From Azospirillum sp. TSH64 (lineage in GTDB: Bacteria > Pseudomonadota > Alphaproteobacteria > Azospirillales > Azospirillaceae), in the NCBI RefSeq assembly GCF_003116035.1, contig NZ_LGQW01000015.1, positions 1,362,568 to 1,426,567 on the forward strand: a DNA stretch of 64,000 bases. The letters are read 5' to 3'. The position numbers and the translations under genes were made by a program. The notes under the pieces were generated by a model. The model saw nothing but the letters and a program-made list of their open reading frames with translations, searched no databases and had not been told where the DNA came from. Below, piece after piece: positions 45,767 to 55,915 of this stretch. The first letter of the stretch is position 1. The number at the start of each line of letters is the position of its first letter.

Positions 45767-46570
45767 TCACACCGGAGCCAGCAGGGCACGGGTGGCGGCG
45801 GTCACATCGGCCTGCCGCATCAGCGATTCGCCGACCAGGAAGCAGCGCGCCCCGACCTTCGCCATCCGCGCCAGATCGGCGGGGTTGTAGAGCCCGCTTT
45901 CGGCCACCAGCATGCGGTCGGCCGGCACGTTGGCGGCCAGTTCCTCCGTCGTCGCAATATCGACCGCCAAGGTCTTGAGATTGCGGTTGTTGACGCCCAG
46001 CAGCGGCGTCCTCAGCAGCAGCGCGCGGTCCAGTTCGGCGCGGTCATGCACCTCGACCAGCACGTCCAGGCCCTGGGCGATGGCGGCGTCCTCGATCTCC
46101 GCTGCCTGGGCGTCGGACAGGGAGGCCATGATGATCAGGATGCAGTCGGCGCCCAGCGCGCGGGCTTCGACGATCTGGTAAGGATCGACCATGAAGTCCT
46201 TGCGCAGAACCGGCAAATCCACTGCGGCACGGGCCGCCACCAGATATTCGTCCCTGCCCTGGAAATAGGGCTCGTCGGTTAGCACCGACAGGCAGGTCGC
46301 TCCGCCCTCGCGGTAGGCACGGGCCAGGGCCGGCGGGTCGAAGTCGGCGCGGATCAGGCCCTTGGACGGGCTCGCCTTCTTGATCTCGGCGATCAGGCCG
46401 TAACGCCCGGCCTCGACCGCGGCGCTCAGCGCCCGGATGAAGCCACGCGGCGGGTTGCTCTCATTGGCGGCCCTGGCGGCGGTCTCCACCTCCGACAAAG
46501 GGCGGGCGGCCTTGCGGGAGGCCACCAGGGCGCGCTTGTCGTCGTTGATGCGGGTCAGAACGTCGCTCAT
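45767..46570 (-). CDS. trpC: Indole-3-glycerol phosphate synthase
   Basis: A 267-residue TIM-barrel enzyme. Motifs are [16 protein letters not shown] with the catalytic Lys, [28 protein letters not shown] and [16 protein letters not shown]. It closes the indole ring from CdRP in tryptophan synthesis. The start shares one base with the trpD stop (TGATG). It belongs to a trpGDC cluster; trpGDC is known in Azospirillum. trpE, F, B and A are not in the window. Confidence 0.97.
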   Translation of the reverse strand: MSDVLTRINDDKRALVASRKAARPLSEVETAARAANESNPPRGFIRALSAAVEAGRYGLIAEIKKASPSKGLIRADFDPPALARAYREGGATCLSVLTDEPYFQGRDEYLVAARAAVDLPVLRKDFMVDPYQIVEARALGADCILIIMASLSDAQAAEIEDAAIAQGLDVLVEVHDRAELDRALLLRTPLLGVNNRNLKTLAVDIATTEELAANVPADRMLVAESGLYNPADLARMAKVGARCFLVGESLMRQADVTAATRALLAPV

Positions 46571-47604
46571 CAGGCCACTGCCTCGTTGGTGATGGCGACC
46601 AGCCGGCGCAGCCGGTCGCGGGCGCCGCCGCTGTCGATGGCGTCGGCGGCCAGGGCGACACCGTCCTTCAGGGTCGCGGCCTTGCCGGCCACCAGCAGGG
46701 CGGCGGCGGCGTTCAGGAGCACGATGTCGCGGTAGGGGCTGCGCACGCCGTCGAACAGGGCGTGTATGGCCTCGGCGTTGACCTGGGCGTCGCCCCCCTT
46801 CAACTCCTCGATCCGGGCGCGGGGCAGGCCGGCATCCTCCGGCGTCACCTCGAACACCGTCACCTCGCCGTCCTTCAACTGGGCGACGGTGGTGGGGCCG
46901 GTGGTGGTGATCTCGTCCAGCCCGTCGGAACCGTGGACGACCCAGGCGGCCTCGGAGCCCAGCCGCTTCAGCACCTGGGCCAGCGGCTCCACCCACTGCT
47001 TGGAGAAGACGCCCAGCACCTGCCGCCTGGCGGTCGCCGGGTTGGCGAGCGGGCCCAGCAGGTTGAAGACGGTGCGGGTGCCAAGCTCGACACGGGTCGG
47101 GCCGACGTTGCGCATGGCGAGGTGGTGGCGCGGCGCCATCAGGAAGGCGATGCCGGCGTCCCACAGCGCCTTGCGGACCAGCGCGAAGTCGCAATCGAGG
47201 TTGACGCCGAGCGAGCCGAGCACGTCGGCGGCACCGGACTTCGACGAGATGGCGCGGTTGCCGTGCTTGGCGACCGGCACGCCACAGGACGACACCACCA
47301 GTGCCGCGGCGGTGGAGATGTTGTAGGTGCCCGCACCGTCGCCGCCGGTGCCGCAGGTGTCGATGGTGCCGGGAGGCGCTTCGACCGGGATCGCCTTGGC
47401 GCGCATGACGCGGGCGGCGCCGGTGATCTCGTCCACCGTCTCGCCGCGGACGCGCAGCGCCATCAGGAAGCCGCCCATCTGCGACGGGGTGGCGTTGCCG
47501 GACATGATGATGTCGAAGGCGAAGCCGGCCTCGGCCTCGGTCAGGGCGGCGCCGGTGGCGACCTTGCCCAGGATGGCCTTCATGTCGGACAGATCGCCGC
47601 TCAT
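46570..47604 (-). CDS. trpD: Anthranilate phosphoribosyltransferase
   Basis: A 344-residue TrpD. The PRPP-binding loop is [20 protein letters not shown], and [20 protein letters not shown] is the second family motif. It transfers phosphoribose to anthranilate. It overlaps trpG by four bases (ATGA) and trpC by one, so the trio is translationally coupled. Not fused to TrpG, unlike E. coli. Confidence 0.97.
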   Translation of the reverse strand: MSGDLSDMKAILGKVATGAALTEAEAGFAFDIIMSGNATPSQMGGFLMALRVRGETVDEITGAARVMRAKAIPVEAPPGTIDTCGTGGDGAGTYNISTAAALVVSSCGVPVAKHGNRAISSKSGAADVLGSLGVNLDCDFALVRKALWDAGIAFLMAPRHHLAMRNVGPTRVELGTRTVFNLLGPLANPATARRQVLGVFSKQWVEPLAQVLKRLGSEAAWVVHGSDGLDEITTTGPTTVAQLKDGEVTVFEVTPEDAGLPRARIEELKGGDAQVNAEAIHALFDGVRSPYRDIVLLNAAAALLVAGKAATLKDGVALAADAIDSGGARDRLRRLVAITNEAVA

Positions 47605-48209
47605 GCCGCGGTCTCCAGCGACGCGTTTTCCGGGCGGGGACGGGTCAGGTCCAGGAAGTTCCGCAGGATCTGGTGGCCGTGCTCGCTCTCGATGCTCTCG
47701 GGGTGGAACTGCACGCCGTGGATCGGCAGCTCGCGGTGGGCCAGCGCCATGATCAGGCCGTCGGCGGTCTCGCCGGTCACCTCCAGGCAGGCCGGCAGCG
47801 TGTCGCGCTCGACGATCAGCGAATGGTAGCGGGTGGCGCGGAACGGGCTGGGCAGGCCGGCGAGCACGCCGCGGCCCTCGTGCCGGATGTTGTCGACCTT
47901 GCCGTGCATGGGAACCGGCGCGCGGATCACCCGGCCGCCGAAGGCCTGCCCAATGGACTGGTGGCCGAGGCAGACGCCCATCAGAGGCAGGTGGGCCTTG
48001 GCGGCGGCGTCGATCAGGGGCAGGCAGATGCCGGCGCGGTCGGGATCGCAGGGGCCGGGGGACAGGACGATGCCGTCGGGGCGGAGCGCCATCGCCTCGT
48101 CCACCGTCAGGGCGTCGTTGCGGCGGACCTGCACGTCGGCGCCAAGCTCACCCAGGTAATGGACGAGGTTGTAGGTAAAGCTGTCGTAATTATCGATGAG
48201 CAGCAGCAT
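47601..48209 (-). CDS. trpG: Anthranilate synthase glutamine amidotransferase subunit
   Basis: A 202-residue class I amidotransferase. The catalytic Cys is in [11 protein letters not shown] and the His/Glu in [13 protein letters not shown]; the oxyanion strand is [13 protein letters not shown]. It supplies ammonia to TrpE and may also serve PabB. ATG 48209 begins the family N-terminus [14 protein letters not shown]. First gene of trpGDC; its promoter should lie in the 147 bases before it, but no attenuator with Trp codons was found. Confidence 0.95.
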   Translation of the reverse strand: MLLLIDNYDSFTYNLVHYLGELGADVQVRRNDALTVDEAMALRPDGIVLSPGPCDPDRAGICLPLIDAAAKAHLPLMGVCLGHQSIGQAFGGRVIRAPVPMHGKVDNIRHEGRGVLAGLPSPFRATRYHSLIVERDTLPACLEVTGETADGLIMALAHRELPIHGVQFHPESIESEHGHQILRNFLDLTRPRPENASLETAA

Positions 48210-48356
48210 GCGCCTTCCGCCTTCCACCTTTGCCCGGCCACCGTCGCCCGGGTCGTCCGGGCCGTTCCGGCCCCGTTCCAACGAGGGACACCCTAGCGGC
48301 TGAAAAGGGGGATTTCCAGCCTCCGCGCAGAACTTTGCCCCTGGGCCCCCGCGTCC

Positions 48357-48809
48357 TCACCGGCAGTCGAGCTGCGGCGGCGTCTTCGGCTCGTCCAGGA
48401 CGTTGCCGCGGATGTCGGTTTCCAGCGTCAGCGTGCAGCGGCGGGTCTGGCGCGGCAGGTCGGCAGCGAGCGTCGCCTCGGTGCCGCGATACCGGCAGAG
48501 CACGAAGAGCTTGCCGCGCTGCGCGGCGTCGAACTCCCAGAGCTGGACCAAACGGCGCGCATGCCTGGTCTCGCTGTCGGGCGCCAGGGTGGTGCGCGCG
48601 GCGCTGGCCATCTGCTGGGCGCGGTCGCCCTCGATCAGGGTGATGCCGATGAAGCCGTGGCTGTCGCGGCCGGGATAAGGCGCCCAGCCGCCGGGCGCTT
48701 CCGGTTGGGCGGTCACGCTGACGGTCGGCGGGCATTGCGGGCCGCCGGCAGCCAATGCCGGAGAGGCGGTGGCCAGCAGCAGCGGGACGATGACGAGGAA
48801 CGGGCGCAT
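48357..48809 (-). CDS. Exported 150-aa protein, resembles STY0301-type proteins
   Basis: A 150-residue protein with a clear Sec signal peptide (LVIVPLLLATASPALA). The mature part has four Cys (CPPTVSV, VLCRYRG, RRCTLTL, LDCR), enough for two disulfides in the periplasm. The phrases GGWAPYPGRDSHGF and LWEFDA recall a small family of exported unknowns (STY0301-like); this resemblance is from memory and moderate. No function can be given. It precedes trpG on the same strand, 147 bases away. Confidence 0.6.
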   Translation of the reverse strand: MRPFLVIVPLLLATASPALAAGGPQCPPTVSVTAQPEAPGGWAPYPGRDSHGFIGITLIEGDRAQQMASAARTTLAPDSETRHARRLVQLWEFDAAQRGKLFVLCRYRGTEATLAADLPRQTRRCTLTLETDIRGNVLDEPKTPPQLDCR

Positions 48810-48934
48810 CGGGCGGTCTCCGGAGACTGGTCGGGCCGGTGGAAAGACGGTGCCGTTGCGGCGGCCGTCTTGTGTCGTTTGAGCAATTGCGGTCGCGGCG
48901 GCAGGGTGCCACTGTGCGCCGCCCCGGTCGCAGG

Positions 48935-50083
48935 ATGGACATCGTCACCATGGCCCGCAAGGCGCCTTCGAAAGCCCGCAAGGTTCCGCTTCCCCCCTTT
49001 CTGTCGAATCCCTTCGTCCTGGCTCTGGCGGCAGTCGCCGCGGTGTTCGCTGTGGCGATCGGCGTGGCGACGCTGACCGGCGGACGGTCCGGCGGCGAGC
49101 GTGTCCAGCAGGCGTCCGTTCAGCAGAGTCCGGCCCAGCCGGCTCCACCCCAGCAGGCTGCCGTGCCGCCGGCTCCCCCCTCGCTGCCGGCGGCGAAGGC
49201 GGAGGCCCCGGCGCCCGCCCAGCATGCGGCGGACGGCCCGGAGCATGCGGTGCCGGAAAAGCCGGCCCAGGCGGAAACGCGCCCGCCCGCCACCACCGTG
49301 GCGATGCTGCCGCCGCCGGTTCCCCCGGCCCAGCCGCCGGTGCAGGCGCCTTCGGGCAATGCGGCATTGTGGCGCAGGAATGCGCTGCCGGCCGAGGTTC
49401 CGCAGGGCCGGCCGATCATCGCCATCGTCATCGACGACATGGGGCTGGACCGCAAGCGCTCGTCCCGGATGGCCGGGCTTCACGGCCCGCTGACGCTGTC
49501 CTGGCTGCCCTATGCCCGCGACCTGTCGGCCCAGTCGAAGGCGGCCCGCGCCAACGGGCATGAGCTGATGCTGCACATGCCGATGGAACCCAGCGTGAAG
49601 GCCGATCCCGGTCCGAACGCGCTGCTGGTCTCGCTGGACAAGGGCGAGATCGTGAAGCGGTTCCGCGCGGCTTTGGACAGCTTCGACGGCTATGTTGGGG
49701 TGAACAACCATATGGGCAGCCGCTTCACCGCCGACCGCGCGGCGCTGGCGCCGGTGCTGACGGAACTGCACCGGCGCGGGCTGCTGTGGCTGGACAGCCG
49801 GACGACGCCCAACAGCGCCGGAATCGGGCTGGCGCAGGAGCTGAAGATGCCCTGGGTCGGGCGCGACGTGTTCCTCGACAATGTGGAAACGGTGGCGGCG
49901 GTGAAGGCCCAGCTGACCAAGACCGAACAGGTTGCGAAGCGCCAGGGCTACGCCGTCGCCATCGGCCACCCGCATGATGCGACAATCGAGGCTCTGGCGT
50001 CCTGGTTGCCGGATGTGCAAAAGCGTGGCTTCGTTCTTGTCCCGGTCAGCGCGGTGGTGCGGACGCACCATGCCGGAGGTTGA
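48935..50083 (+). CDS. Divergent polysaccharide deacetylase family protein (YibQ-like)
   Basis: A 382-residue protein. A basic N-terminus precedes one membrane helix (PFVLALAAVAAVFAVAIGVA), then a Pro/Ala-rich linker of about 90 residues, then the catalytic-fold domain starting IIAIVIDDMGLDRKRS. The motifs HELMLHMPMEP, GYVGVNNHMGSRFT, LLWLDSRT and AIGHPHDATIEAL are typical of the divergent deacetylase (DUF610/YibQ) family. It probably acts in the periplasm on a sugar polymer of the envelope; the substrate is unknown. The start could be ATG 48935 or ATG 48950; neither has a strong ribosome-binding site. Confidence 0.8.
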   Translation: MDIVTMARKAPSKARKVPLPPFLSNPFVLALAAVAAVFAVAIGVATLTGGRSGGERVQQASVQQSPAQPAPPQQAAVPPAPPSLPAAKAEAPAPAQHAADGPEHAVPEKPAQAETRPPATTVAMLPPPVPPAQPPVQAPSGNAALWRRNALPAEVPQGRPIIAIVIDDMGLDRKRSSRMAGLHGPLTLSWLPYARDLSAQSKAARANGHELMLHMPMEPSVKADPGPNALLVSLDKGEIVKRFRAALDSFDGYVGVNNHMGSRFTADRAALAPVLTELHRRGLLWLDSRTTPNSAGIGLAQELKMPWVGRDVFLDNVETVAAVKAQLTKTEQVAKRQGYAVAIGHPHDATIEALASWLPDVQKRGFVLVPVSAVVRTHHAGG

Positions 50084-50108
50084 CCCGACCCAAAGGAAGC
50101 CCGTGGCG

Positions 50109-50327
50109 ATGCCTGTAACGATGACCGATGCGTACAAGGTGGATGGGATGACCTGTGGCGGCTGCGCCCGCTCCGTTTCCAACGCGATCACCAAGGCGGC
50201 CCCGAATGCCGCGGTGACCGTCGATCTCGCAACCGGCACAGTCGTGGTCGCCGGCGGCATCGCGGCCGAACTGGTGCAGCAGGCGGTCGAGGCTGCGGGA
50301 TTCGATTTCGGCGGAGCGGCGGCCTGA
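50109..50327 (+). CDS. Heavy-metal-associated (CopZ-like) domain protein
   Basis: A 72-residue single HMA domain. The metal site is the CxxC in DGMTCGGCARSV. It follows the deacetylase gene by 25 bases. Such proteins carry Cu(I) or similar ions to P-type ATPases or regulators in the cytoplasm. No copper ATPase is in the window. ATG 50109 is chosen with AAAGGA eleven bases before; ATG 50121 is possible. Confidence 0.85.
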   Translation: MPVTMTDAYKVDGMTCGGCARSVSNAITKAAPNAAVTVDLATGTVVVAGGIAAELVQQAVEAAGFDFGGAAA

Positions 50328-50418
50328 TCGTGCTGCTGTTGCGGCGCAACAAAACCGTTTTCATGTTGTGGGTATTGCGGCATGCTCGGACCGATGCGAT
50401 CCGTTCCGCGAGGGTGCG

Positions 50419-50649
50419 ATGCCGCTCTATTCCTACCGTTGCCAGTCCTGCGGACAGGGGTTCGAGACCCTGGTCCGCTCCGGTGAGACGCCTGCCTGCC
50501 CGTCCTGCGGCGGTGCCGACCTGACCCGCCAGCTGTCGAATGTGGCGCCGGAGGGCAAGTCCGATGCCATCCTCCAGTCCGCCCGCCGGCAGGCTTCCAG
50601 GGAGGGGCATTTCAGCAACTATTCCCGGTCGGAACGGCCGAAGGTTTAG
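50419..50649 (+). CDS. FmdB-family zinc-ribbon protein
   Basis: A 76-residue protein with the zinc ribbon PLYSYRCQSCGQGFETLV and a second CxxC in CPSCGG, followed by a polar, Ser/Arg-rich tail. It fits the FmdB family, named from formamidase gene clusters, possibly regulatory. CGAGGG lies before the ATG. No partner gene gives a firmer role. Confidence 0.88.
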   Translation: MPLYSYRCQSCGQGFETLVRSGETPACPSCGGADLTRQLSNVAPEGKSDAILQSARRQASREGHFSNYSRSERPKV

Positions 50650-50665
50650 ACAGGGGCGGGCAGGG

Positions 50666-51505
50666 TCAGACGGCCGAGCCGGACGGGGCGGTTTCGGCCG
50701 TCACGGTCGCTGCGATCCACGTCTCCAGACGCTCGGCCGCCGCCTGCCAGTCCTGTTCCAGCATCATCGCATGGCCCATGCCCGGCATGAACACTGGCTG
50801 GGTGCCCAGCGCCATGGCGGTGGCGACGATCTCGGCGCGCGGGAACAGCAGATCCTCCTCGGCCCCCATCACCAGCACCGGCATGTCGCGCGGCGGCAGG
50901 ATTGGGAAGGGGATCCAGCCGCCGATGTCGAGCAGGACGCGGCGCGATTCCTCCTGAAGATAGCTCTCGTACTTGGCCGCTTCGGCGTGCGGCATCTTGT
51001 CGGAGAACATGGCCCGGCGGATGGCGTCGGGGTTGATCGCGGTCTCGCCGAAGGCCATCAGCATCGACATCTGCTGGAACACGTAGGGCGAGCGCCAGGC
51101 CAGCCCCATGGTGGAGGTCAGCAGGCCGTAGGGCGGGGCCGACGCCATCAGCACGCCTGCCGGAAAGCGGCGCTTCGCCAGCGCGCGCTGCACCACCATG
51201 CCACCCATCGAATGGCCGATCAGCACCGGGGGAGTGGACAGGCGGCCCGCCGCCTCCAGCACGTCGTCGACATAGTCGGCGATGCCAAACTCATGCAGCC
51301 GGTCGCGTCCTTCGCTGTTGCCATGGCCGCGGAGCGAGACGGCATGCGCTTCCCATCCCCGTTCGGCGAACCAAGGCAGAAACTTGGCGTCCCAGATCCA
51401 GGCGCCGCTGAAGGCGCCATGGACGAACAGGAGCGGCGGCAACTTGGCAGTTCCGGAGGGGGCAGTTCCGGAGGGACGGCGGCTGATGATTTCCAGGCGG
51501 GACAT
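50666..51505 (-). CDS. Alpha/beta-hydrolase
   Basis: A 279-residue hydrolase. The nucleophile elbow is IGHSMGGMVV, the oxyanion segment LFVHGAFSGAWIWD, and likely acid and base are in GAEEDLLFP and GMGHAMM. An esterase or lipase-like activity is expected, substrate unknown. ATG 51505 is chosen because it begins the domain; the frame upstream looks random. It is divergent from the cupin-cobU operon. Confidence 0.85.
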   Translation of the reverse strand: MSRLEIISRRPSGTAPSGTAKLPPLLFVHGAFSGAWIWDAKFLPWFAERGWEAHAVSLRGHGNSEGRDRLHEFGIADYVDDVLEAAGRLSTPPVLIGHSMGGMVVQRALAKRRFPAGVLMASAPPYGLLTSTMGLAWRSPYVFQQMSMLMAFGETAINPDAIRRAMFSDKMPHAEAAKYESYLQEESRRVLLDIGGWIPFPILPPRDMPVLVMGAEEDLLFPRAEIVATAMALGTQPVFMPGMGHAMMLEQDWQAAAERLETWIAATVTAETAPSGSAV

Positions 51506-51687
51506 CGGATCGCAGGTTGTTGTTTTGCACCGCAATAAGCATGGTGGGCGAAACGGCGCCTGTCCAGCTACGGTCCCGGCAACCCTGCTTTGTAAGGGCC
51601 TGCTCCGCAAGGGGACTTGGCAGCGTTTGACGCCGCCGGTGCGGTTTGCGACAGTCCGGACCCGCAACACAGAGCCGGAGAGCGCCC

Positions 51688-52149
51688 GTGCCGAACCCAC
51701 CGGTCCTCGACCCCGCGACGCTGACCGCCGAAACCGGCGCCACCGACTATCCGCAGCCCTTCCGGCCGCAGGTCGCCGGGCGGCACCGGGTGGTGCTGGG
51801 CGATCCGCTGGGGCTGATCAATTTCGGCGTCAACCTGACCACGCTGGCGCCCGGCGCCTCCTCCGCCCTGCGCCACTGGCACAGCCGGCAGGACGAGTTC
51901 GTCTATGTGGTGGACGGCGACCTGACGCTGGTGACCGACGCGGGCGAGACGCTGCTGACCGCGGGCATGTGCGCAGGATTTCCGCAGGGCGTCGCCGACG
52001 GGCACCGGCTGATCAACCGCAGCGACCGGCCCGCCAGCTATCTGGAGGTCGGCGACCGCAGCGGCGGCGACGAGATCGATTATTCCGACGAGGACATGGT
52101 CTGGCGCGACGGCGCCTACCACCACCGGGACGGGACCGTCTGGAAATGA
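51688..52149 (+). CDS. Cupin-domain protein
   Basis: A 153-residue single-domain cupin. The metal site is in LRHWHSRQDEFVYVVDGDLTL (His, His, Glu) with a second motif near GVADGHRLINRSDRPASYLEVG. Similar small cupins with a YSDEDMVW tail are common, and their function is not known to me. The start is taken as GTG 51688 with GGAGAG before it. Its stop overlaps the cobU start (ATGA), so it heads the cobalamin operon. Confidence 0.8.
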   Translation: MPNPPVLDPATLTAETGATDYPQPFRPQVAGRHRVVLGDPLGLINFGVNLTTLAPGASSALRHWHSRQDEFVYVVDGDLTLVTDAGETLLTAGMCAGFPQGVADGHRLINRSDRPASYLEVGDRSGGDEIDYSDEDMVWRDGAYHHRDGTVWK

Positions 52150-52670
52150 GTGCCGATGTCACTCTGGTGCTGGGCGGCGCCCGCTCGGGCAAGAGCCGTT
52201 ATGCCGAGGGGCTGGTGACGGCGCTGGGCGGGCCGCGGGTCTACATCGCCACCTCGCAGGTGTGGGACGCCGAGATGGCCGAGCGGGTGGCGCAGCACCG
52301 CGACGACCGCGGCCCGGACTGGACGACGGTGGAAGAGCCGCGCGACCTGACCGGAAGCTTGCGCCGGCAGGCCGCCGAGGGCACCGGCGTCCTCGTCGAT
52401 TGCCTGACCCTGTGGCTGACCAACCTGATGATGGCTGAGGCCGACATCGCGGCGGAGACCGCGGCGCTGGTGGAACTGCTGCCGACGCTTCCCGGCCGGG
52501 TCGTGCTCGTTTCCAATGAGGTCGGGCTCGGCATCGTGCCCGACAACGCGCTGGCGCGCCGCTTTCGCGACCATGCCGGCCGCCTGCACCAATCCATCGC
52601 GGCCATTGCGCCGCGCGTCGTGCTGACCGTCGCCGGTCTGCCGATGTTCGTGAAAGGGACTCCTGCATGA
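52146..52670 (+). CDS. cobU: Bifunctional adenosylcobinamide kinase/adenosylcobinamide-phosphate guanylyltransferase
   Basis: A 174-residue CobU/CobP. The P-loop is LVLGGARSGKSRYAE. Family motifs are VYIATSQVWDAEMAERVAQH, with the GMP-accepting His, LVDCLTLWLTNLM and VSNEVGLGIVP. It phosphorylates adenosylcobinamide and adds GMP, late in cobalamin nucleotide-loop assembly. It overlaps the genes on both sides by four bases. No B12 riboswitch was found before the operon. Confidence 0.95.
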   Translation: MSADVTLVLGGARSGKSRYAEGLVTALGGPRVYIATSQVWDAEMAERVAQHRDDRGPDWTTVEEPRDLTGSLRRQAAEGTGVLVDCLTLWLTNLMMAEADIAAETAALVELLPTLPGRVVLVSNEVGLGIVPDNALARRFRDHAGRLHQSIAAIAPRVVLTVAGLPMFVKGTPA

Positions 52671-53281
52671 CTGCCGATACAGACGAGCTGAACCGCCGCC
52701 ACGCCGAGAAGATGAAGCGGCGCAAAGCGTTGCAGGAGCGGGCGCTCGCCTCCAAGACGGTGGAGAAGGGCCTGCTGATGGTCCACACCGGCAAGGGCAA
52801 GGGCAAATCGACAGCCGCGTTCGGCCTGATGATGCGCGCCGTCGGCCATGGCATGCGGGTCGGCATGGTGCAGTTCGTCAAGGGCGCCTGGTCCACCGGC
52901 GAGACGGTGGCGCTGGAGCGCTTCGAGGATCTGGTCGATTTCCACACGATGGGCGAGGGCTTCACCTGGGACACCCAGGACCGCGCCCGCGACATTGCCG
53001 CCGCTGAAGCCGCCTGGGCCAAGGCGAAGGAGCTGATGGCCGACCCGCGCTATCGCCTGATCGTGCTGGACGAGCTGAACATCGTGCTGCGCATGGATTA
53101 TCTGCCGTTGGACGAGGTGCTGGCGACGCTGGCCGCCCGCCGGCCGGACCTGCATGTCTGCATCACCGGCCGCAACGCCAAGCCGGAACTGATCGCCGCC
53201 GCCGACCTCGTCACCGAGATGACGCTGGTCAAGCATCCGTTCGAGGCCGGGGTGAAGGCCCAGGCCGGCATCGAGTTCTGA
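52667..53281 (+). CDS. cobO: Cob(I)yrinic acid a,c-diamide adenosyltransferase
   Basis: A 204-residue ATP:corrinoid adenosyltransferase of the CobA/CobO type. The P-loop is [20 protein letters not shown]. Others are [14 protein letters not shown] and [12 protein letters not shown]. It places the adenosyl group on the corrinoid cobalt. Its ATG overlaps the cobU stop. cobQ follows after four bases, so the order is cobU-cobO-cobQ. Confidence 0.95.
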   Translation: MTADTDELNRRHAEKMKRRKALQERALASKTVEKGLLMVHTGKGKGKSTAAFGLMMRAVGHGMRVGMVQFVKGAWSTGETVALERFEDLVDFHTMGEGFTWDTQDRARDIAAAEAAWAKAKELMADPRYRLIVLDELNIVLRMDYLPLDEVLATLAARRPDLHVCITGRNAKPELIAAADLVTEMTLVKHPFEAGVKAQAGIEF

Positions 53282-53285
53282 CGCC

Positions 53286-54764
53286 ATGCCGTCACAGCCG
53301 ATACGATCCCGGGCGATCATGCTGCAGGGCACCGGTTCCGACGTCGGCAAGTCGCTGCTGGTGGCCGGGCTGTGCCGGGCGCTGGTGCGGCGCGGGCTGA
53401 GCGTCCGGCCGTTCAAGCCGCAGAACATGTCCAACAACGCGGCGGTCACGGCGGACGGCGGCGAGATCGGCCGTGCCCAGGCGCTCCAGGCGCGGGCCTG
53501 CGGCGTGGCGCCCAGCGTCCACATGAACCCGGTGCTGCTGAAGCCGCAGTCGGACATCGGCAGTCAGGTGGTGGTGCGCGGCGTGGTGGTCGGCACCGCG
53601 CGCGCCGCCGACTATCAGGCCCGCAAGCGCGAGCTGCTCGGCACCGTTCTGGACAGTTTCGAGCGGCTGCGGGGCGAGGCCGACATCGTGGTGGTCGAGG
53701 GGGCCGGCAGCCCGGCGGAGGTCAATCTGCGGGCCGGCGACATCGCCAACATGGGCTTCGCCACCGCCGCCGACGTGCCGGTCCTGCTGGTCGGAGACAT
53801 CGACCGTGGCGGCGTGATCGCCAGTCTGGTGGGCACCCACGCACTTCTACCGAAATCTGAACAGGAGCGCATCAAGGGCTTTCTGATCAACAAGTTCCGC
53901 GGCGATGTTCGCCTGTTCGATGAAGGGCTGCGGATCATCGAGAGCCACACCGGCTGGCGCGGATTCGGCGTGGTGCCCTGGCTGAAGGAAGCGGCGACCC
54001 TGCCGGCCGAGGACGCGGTGGCGCTCGACCGGCCGCGGGAGGCCGGCAATGGGGCGCTGCGGATCGCCGTGCCGATGCTGTCGCGCATCGCCAACTTCGA
54101 CGATTTCGATCCGCTGGCGCAGGAGCCGGGCGTCGCCCTGACCATGGTGCGTCCGGGCCAGCCGCTGCCCGGCGATTGCGATCTGGTGATCCTGCCCGGC
54201 ACCAAGGCGACCATCGCCGACCTTGCCTTCCTGCGGGCGCAGGGCTGGGACATCGACCTGATGGCCCATTGGCGGCGCGGCGGCCGGGTGCTGGGCATCT
54301 GCGGCGGCTATCAGATGCTGGGCCGGCGCATCGCCGATCCCGACGGCATCGAAGGCCCGCCCGGCGAGGCCGCCGGGCTCGGGCTGCTGGATGTCGAGAC
54401 GGTGCTGAAAGGTCCCAAGGTGCTGGAGGAGGCCCGCGGCACGGAGCGGCGCACCGGTGCCGCCGTGGCCGGCTACGAGATGCATATGGGCCGCACCGAG
54501 GGGGCCGACCGGGCGCGGCCGATGCTGGAGCTTGCCGGCGGCGGAACCGATGGGGCGGAGTCGGCGGACGGACGGGTGGCGGGCTGCTACCTGCACGGCC
54601 TGTTCACCGCCGACGGCTTCCGCTCGGCCTATCTGCGCCGGCTGGGAAGCGCCGGGTCGGATCTCGGATATGGTGTGGCGGTCGAGCGGGCGCTGGACGC
54701 GGTTGCCGACCGGCTGGAGAGCGTGGTGGATGTGGACGGGCTGCTGACAGTTGCGCAGGGATGA
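53286..54764 (+). CDS. cobQ: Cobyric acid synthase
   Basis: A 492-residue CobQ. The N-terminal P-loop-like domain starts [20 protein letters not shown] and contains [15 protein letters not shown]. The C-terminal class I amidotransferase domain has the Cys in [14 protein letters not shown] and the His in [13 protein letters not shown]. It amidates adenosylcobyrinic a,c-diamide at four side chains with glutamine as donor. It ends the operon; a terminator hairpin lies right after it. Confidence 0.97.
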   Translation: MPSQPIRSRAIMLQGTGSDVGKSLLVAGLCRALVRRGLSVRPFKPQNMSNNAAVTADGGEIGRAQALQARACGVAPSVHMNPVLLKPQSDIGSQVVVRGVVVGTARAADYQARKRELLGTVLDSFERLRGEADIVVVEGAGSPAEVNLRAGDIANMGFATAADVPVLLVGDIDRGGVIASLVGTHALLPKSEQERIKGFLINKFRGDVRLFDEGLRIIESHTGWRGFGVVPWLKEAATLPAEDAVALDRPREAGNGALRIAVPMLSRIANFDDFDPLAQEPGVALTMVRPGQPLPGDCDLVILPGTKATIADLAFLRAQGWDIDLMAHWRRGGRVLGICGGYQMLGRRIADPDGIEGPPGEAAGLGLLDVETVLKGPKVLEEARGTERRTGAAVAGYEMHMGRTEGADRARPMLELAGGGTDGAESADGRVAGCYLHGLFTADGFRSAYLRRLGSAGSDLGYGVAVERALDAVADRLESVVDVDGLLTVAQG

Positions 54765-54767
54765 GGG

Positions 54768-54784
54768 AGGGGGCGACGCCCCCT
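54768..54784. terminator. Hairpin between cobQ and ispH
   Basis: AGGGGGC (54768-54774) pairs with GCCCCCT (54778-54784) around GAC at a convergent junction. There is no T-run. Confidence 0.45.
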
Positions 54785-55761
54785 CAGACCGCCTCCTGCT
54801 CCACCGATAACGCGCGCGGCAGCTTGAAGACGATGTTCTCGGTCGCCGTGCGCAGTTCTTCCACCGTCACGTCGAAGCGGCTGCGGGCAGCCTCGATGAC
54901 CTCCTCCACCAGCACTTCCGGGGCGGACGCGCCGGCGGTGATGCCGAGGCGGGCGACGCCGGCGAGCGCGCTCCAGTCGATGTCGGCGGCGCGCTGGACC
55001 AGCTGGGCGGCCGGGCAGCCATGGGTCTTCGCCACCTCGACCAGACGCTTGGAGTTGGAGGAGTTCGGCGCGCCCAGGACCAGCAGCGCCTCCACCTTCG
55101 GCGCGATGGCCTTCACCGCCGCCTGACGGTTGGTGGTGGCGTAGCAGATGTCCTCCTTCTTCGGCCCGGCGATGGCGGGGAAACGGGCCTGGAGCGCGGC
55201 CAGGATCTCCGTGGTCTCGTCGACCGACAGGGTGGTCTGGGTGGCGTAGGCGAGGTTGTCCGGGTCGCTCACCTCCAGCGTCGCGACGTCGGCCACCGTC
55301 TCCACCAGCACCACGGCGCCCGCGGGCAGCTGGCCCATGGTTCCGATGACCTCGGGATGGCCGGCATGGCCGATCAGGACGATCTGCTTGCCGTCCTCGT
55401 GATGGCGCTCGGCCTCGCGGTGGACCTTGCTGACCAGCGGGCAGGTGGCGTCGAGATAGAACAGCCCGCGCGCCTCCGCCGCCTGCGGCACCGATTTCGG
55501 CACGCCATGGGCGGAGAAGACCACCGGGCGGCCGTCCGGCACCTCGGTCAGCTCATCGACGAAGACGGCGCCCTTGGCCTCCAGGCTTTCGACCACGAAG
55601 CGGTTGTGGACGATCTCGTGCCGCACATAGACCGGCGCCCCGAAGCGCTCCAGCGCCGTCTCGACGATCTGGATCGCCCGGTCCACCCCGGCGCAGAAAC
55701 CGCGCGGTGCCGCCAGCAGGATGGTCAGGGGCTGGCGGGTTGGGGAATTGGTCGTGGTCAT
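54784..55761 (-). CDS. ispH: 4-Hydroxy-3-methylbut-2-enyl diphosphate reductase
   Basis: A 325-residue IspH (LytB). The three cluster cysteines are in [25 protein letters not shown] and [12 protein letters not shown]. Substrate histidines are in VRHEIVHN and [10 protein letters not shown]. It makes IPP and DMAPP in the MEP isoprenoid pathway with a 4Fe-4S centre. ATG 55761 is the normal start. It is divergent from the lipoprotein gene. Confidence 0.97.
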   Translation of the reverse strand: MTTTNSPTRQPLTILLAAPRGFCAGVDRAIQIVETALERFGAPVYVRHEIVHNRFVVESLEAKGAVFVDELTEVPDGRPVVFSAHGVPKSVPQAAEARGLFYLDATCPLVSKVHREAERHHEDGKQIVLIGHAGHPEVIGTMGQLPAGAVVLVETVADVATLEVSDPDNLAYATQTTLSVDETTEILAALQARFPAIAGPKKEDICYATTNRQAAVKAIAPKVEALLVLGAPNSSNSKRLVEVAKTHGCPAAQLVQRAADIDWSALAGVARLGITAGASAPEVLVEEVIEAARSRFDVTVEELRTATENIVFKLPRALSVEQEAV

Positions 55762-55915
55762 ATGCGCTGTACCGCCCTTGCGTGGATTGGGTCGCCCTTA
55801 GGTAATCCTGTGCTGAACGGTCACAAGGGATAGAACCGCCGCGCGGTCTTGTGCCGGTCAAGCTGGGACACTAAAGTCGCGATCCAACAGCCCGTTAACC
55901 GATCAGGCCGAACCG

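Noticed and set aside
48210..48356. Trp-codon attenuator before trpG
   Set aside because: No short frame with consecutive TGG codons and no terminator/antiterminator pair was found.
51506..51687. Cobalamin riboswitch before the cupin-cobU operon
   Set aside because: I looked for the B12 box (GCCACTG type) and the conserved core and saw neither.
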